Shown here in pieces: positions 62,161 to 64,000 of a stretch of DNA of 64,000 nucleotides. The notes under the pieces were generated by a model that saw only the letters and a list, made by a program, of their open reading frames with translations, ran no database searches and was not told the DNA's origin. A program made the position numbers and the translations under genes. The stretch is from Micromonospora sp. WMMD1128 (GTDB lineage Bacteria; Actinomycetota; Actinomycetes; Mycobacteriales; Micromonosporaceae): NCBI RefSeq assembly GCF_027497235.1, contig NZ_CP114902.1, forward strand, positions 186,001-250,000, given 5' to 3'. The first letter of the stretch is position 1. Each line of letters opens with the position of its first letter.

Positions 62161-63423
62161 TCAGGGGAGGGTGGACAGGGCGGTCAGGAGGGAGTCGATC
62201 TCGTGGGTGGTGGTGCCCAGGCCCACGCTGGCGCGTAGGGCGGTGGGGGGCAGGGCGGCCCCGGGGGTGCGGGCTGCCGCCTCGGTCAGCAGACGGCGGG
62301 CCAGGGGGTGGGCGCAGAACAGGCCGTCCCGCACACCGATCCGGTGCCGGGTCGCCAGGTGGGCGGCCACCTCCGCGGAGTCCCGACCGGCGACCACGAA
62401 GCTGACGATGCCCACCCGGGGCGCCTCCGGGCCGAACGTGCGCAGCTCCACCACGCCCGGCAGCGCGGCCAGGCCGGAGCGCAACCGGGCCAGCAGCGCC
62501 TGTTCCCGGGCGTGCAGCGCGTCCCGGTCCGCCGCCGCGAACGCCGCGCACACCGCCGCCAGCGCGACCGCGCCGAGCAGGTTGGGGGTGCCGCCCTCGT
62601 GCCGGGCCGGGCCGGTCGTCCAGCGGACCTCGTGGGTGGCCGCGCCGACGTGACTGGTGGCGCCCCCGCCGGGCAGGTACGGCGGGGCGGCGTCCAACCA
62701 GTCCGCCCGCCCGGCCAGTACCCCCGCGCCGAACGGGGCGTACAGCTTGTGGCCGGAGAGCGCCACGTAGTCCACGTCCAGCGCGGTCACGTCGACCGGG
62801 GCGTGCGGGGCGAGCTGGGCGGCGTCGACCAGGATGCGGGCGCCGTGCCGGTGGGCCACCCGGGCCAGCTCGGCCACCGGCCAGCACTCGCCCGTCACGT
62901 TGCTGGCGCCGGTCACCGCGACCAGCACCGGCAGGCCGGGCCGGGCGTCGCGGGCCAGCTCGCTCAGCGCCGCGTCGAGGTATCGGACCGCGTCGGCCGC
63001 GCTGGCCGGCACCGGGAGCCGCACCGAGCCGCGCGGCCAGGGCAGCAGGTTGGCGTGGTGCTCGCCGGCGAACGTGACCACTGTGGTGCCGGCGGGCAGC
63101 GCCCGGGCCAGCAGGTTCACCGCGTCGGTGGTGTTCCGGGTGAAGATCACGTGATCGTCGGGTCGCGCGCCGAGGAAGTCCGCCACCGTCTGCCGGGCCC
63201 GTTCGTAGGCCAGGGTGCAACGCCGGGACAGCGCGCCCGCGCCGCGGTGCACGCTCGCGTACCAGGGCAGCAGCTCGGCCACCGCGTCGGCCGCGGCCCG
63301 CGCGCACGGCGCGCTGGCGGCGTGGTCCAGGTTGATTTCCCCGGGTACGCCGAGCACGCCGAGCGGGTCCGGCCGGACGGGCGCGGGCAGCGTGGGCAGT
63401 GCGGGCATGAGGGTGACGGTCAT
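62161..63423 (-). CDS. Class V aminotransferase, cysteine-desulfurase-like, under SAM-IV control
   Basis: A 420-residue PLP enzyme. INLDHAASAPCARAAADAV opens the family. FTRNTTDAVNLLARAL and AGEHHANLLPW bind cofactor phosphate and stack on PLP; VDAAQLAPHAPVDV has the aspartate, and LSGHKLYAPFGAGVL the Schiff-base lysine. These match the SufS/Csd and cysteine-desulfurase-like branch, but there is no Fe-S assembly partner. The SAM-IV riboswitch in the leader links it to sulfur amino acid metabolism. ATG 63423 with GGGAGG upstream. Its true reaction is open. Confidence 0.85.
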   Translation of the reverse strand: MTVTLMPALPTLPAPVRPDPLGVLGVPGEINLDHAASAPCARAAADAVAELLPWYASVHRGAGALSRRCTLAYERARQTVADFLGARPDDHVIFTRNTTDAVNLLARALPAGTTVVTFAGEHHANLLPWPRGSVRLPVPASAADAVRYLDAALSELARDARPGLPVLVAVTGASNVTGECWPVAELARVAHRHGARILVDAAQLAPHAPVDVTALDVDYVALSGHKLYAPFGAGVLAGRADWLDAAPPYLPGGGATSHVGAATHEVRWTTGPARHEGGTPNLLGAVALAAVCAAFAAADRDALHAREQALLARLRSGLAALPGVVELRTFGPEAPRVGIVSFVVAGRDSAEVAAHLATRHRIGVRDGLFCAHPLARRLLTEAAARTPGAALPPTALRASVGLGTTTHEIDSLLTALSTLP

Positions 63424-63508
63424 GGCGGAGCCTCCCGGGTCACAGGGGACCCCGGGGTGTCGCCGGCGGGGTCCGCGCTTGCCCAGCACGCGTGGTGGCG
63501 CTGGGCCC

Positions 63509-63592
63509 GGTCATCACCCGGGGCACCCCACCGCGAACCTCGACGAGGGTTGCCGGCCAGCAAGCCGGGGCTTGACGCTGGCGCTCGTGACC
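63509..63592 (-). ncRNA. SAM-IV riboswitch in the leader of the class V aminotransferase
   Basis: On the minus strand the conserved blocks occur in order: GGTCACGAGCGCCAGCGTC, AAGCCCCGGCTTGCTGG, CCGGCAACCCTC, GCGGTGGGGTGCCCCGGG and TGATGACC, which pairs with the first block. This is the actinobacterial SAM-IV aptamer. Downstream, GCCCAGC/GCTGGGC (63481-63507) and GGACCCC/GGGGTCC (about 63447-63474) can form hairpins before the ribosome-binding site, likely the expression platform. Confidence 0.88.
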
Positions 63593-63657
63593 TGTTCGGG
63601 AGCATAGCGGTCGTGATGCGGCCGGACCAGCGGGGCGTGGGTGGCTACGCTGACCGC

Positions 63658-64000
63658 ATGGCCGTCACCCCGCCCGGCGGAGCTCTGCCGCCGCCGTCCG
63701 CGCCCGCCGCCCCGCCGCCCGGGGCGCCGACGCCGCGGATGCCCCTGCGCCGGCTCGGCTGGCGGCGCTTCCTGGTGCTGGCCGGGGTGGTGCTCCTGAT
63801 CGCGGCCGGCGCGCTGTTCATGGTCTTCACGCTCGGCGAGAGCCTGGGCGCCCAGGCGCTGCTGGTCGGCGTGGTCGCGGCGATCCTGCCGGTGCCGGTG
63901 CTGGTGTCCTGCTTCCTCTGGCTCGACCGCTACGAACCCGAGCCGCTGAAATACCTGGTTTTCTGCTTCGCCTGGGGCGCGTTCGTCTCCACCGCCATCT
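63658..64000 (+). CDS. PrsW-type intramembrane protease, N-terminal part (cut by window end)
   Basis: Open to the window end (114 codons visible). A Pro/Ala-rich start of about 28 residues precedes a membrane helix (RFLVLAGVVLLIAAGALFMVFTL), a second one (ALLVGVVAAILPVPVLVSCFLWL) and the motif LDRYEPEPLKYLVFCF, the EPEP region typical of PrsW proteases. The metal-binding histidines lie beyond the window, so activity cannot be checked. Divergent from the aminotransferase leader. Confidence 0.75.
   Translation, partial: MAVTPPGGALPPPSAPAAPPPGAPTPRMPLRRLGWRRFLVLAGVVLLIAAGALFMVFTLGESLGAQALLVGVVAAILPVPVLVSCFLWLDRYEPEPLKYLVFCFAWGAFVSTAI

Noticed and set aside
62161..63423. sufS of an Fe-S assembly operon
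   Set aside because: No suf genes adjoin it and it stands alone behind a SAM-IV riboswitch; it is called only cysteine-desulfurase-like.

Overview
The window is chromosomal DNA of a very high-GC actinobacterium, most likely Micromonospora or another member of the Micromonosporaceae. Signs are the strong G/C third-position bias, frequent GTG starts, overlapping ATGA/GTGA gene junctions, a complete actinobacterial conservon (sensor kinase, Roadblock, DUF742, GTPase), CIRCE-controlled groEL, a SAM-IV riboswitch and actinobacterial families such as DUF3263, DUF4032 and DUF4031. No rRNA operon, CRISPR array, transposase or prophage is visible. The genus is inferred from style and gene content, not from a database match.

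Layout. 1-5 kb: start of an IclR-type regulator, cysS-rlmB, an orphan MsiK/UgpC-type sugar ABC ATPase, a tRNA-Thr(TGT) and a DUF4386 membrane protein. 5-12 kb: AraC regulator and VOC protein, histidine phosphatase, a lipoprotein, a secreted M4 metalloprotease, enoyl-CoA hydratase, a peroxiredoxin-like protein divergent from a TetR regulator. 12-21 kb: HNH nuclease preceded by a possible 25-codon small gene with its own promoter and terminator, an FAD oxidoreductase, a Pyr_excise-like protein, a two-RCK ion-transport protein, a Phd/RelE-like toxin-antitoxin pair, APC permease, PAP2 phosphatase, DUF4032. 21-25 kb: amino-sugar catabolism (nagA, ROK kinase, SIS protein) divergent from a DeoR regulator. 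25-30.6 kb: ABC exporter, small proteins, GNAT, and a hydrophobic-protein/SRPBCC pair behind a SigB-like stress promoter.

30.6-37 kb is a conservon on the minus strand, with an extra two-helix sensor-like gene at its head and a repeat-rich gene at its tail. 37.4-41.1 kb holds the most unusual genes: a 956-residue protein joining an extracellular CocE/S15-type hydrolase, through a membrane helix, to a cytoplasmic ABC ATPase, followed by an ABC-2 permease. 41-44 kb is a small accessory patch: DoxX with a CebR-like palindrome, a frameshifted GntR remnant, a DUF1828 gene with an unknown partner, and a lipoprotein. 44-49 kb: threonine synthase under a SAM-I riboswitch, a double-GNAT protein, PaaN, GNAT. 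49.5-53.5 kb: cold-shock protein, Pro-rich membrane protein, groEL behind two CIRCE boxes. 53.6-64 kb: subtilase with a polytopic membrane half, glpD, a second copy of the lipoprotein family, a GlcD-like oxidase, DUF4031, HD hydrolase, FUSC-type exporter, a cysteine-desulfurase-like enzyme behind a SAM-IV riboswitch, and the start of a PrsW-type protein.

A dispersed repeat of about 52 bp, with paired GGGGCCCC and CTTAAC blocks, occurs four times, always between genes and usually touching a stop codon.
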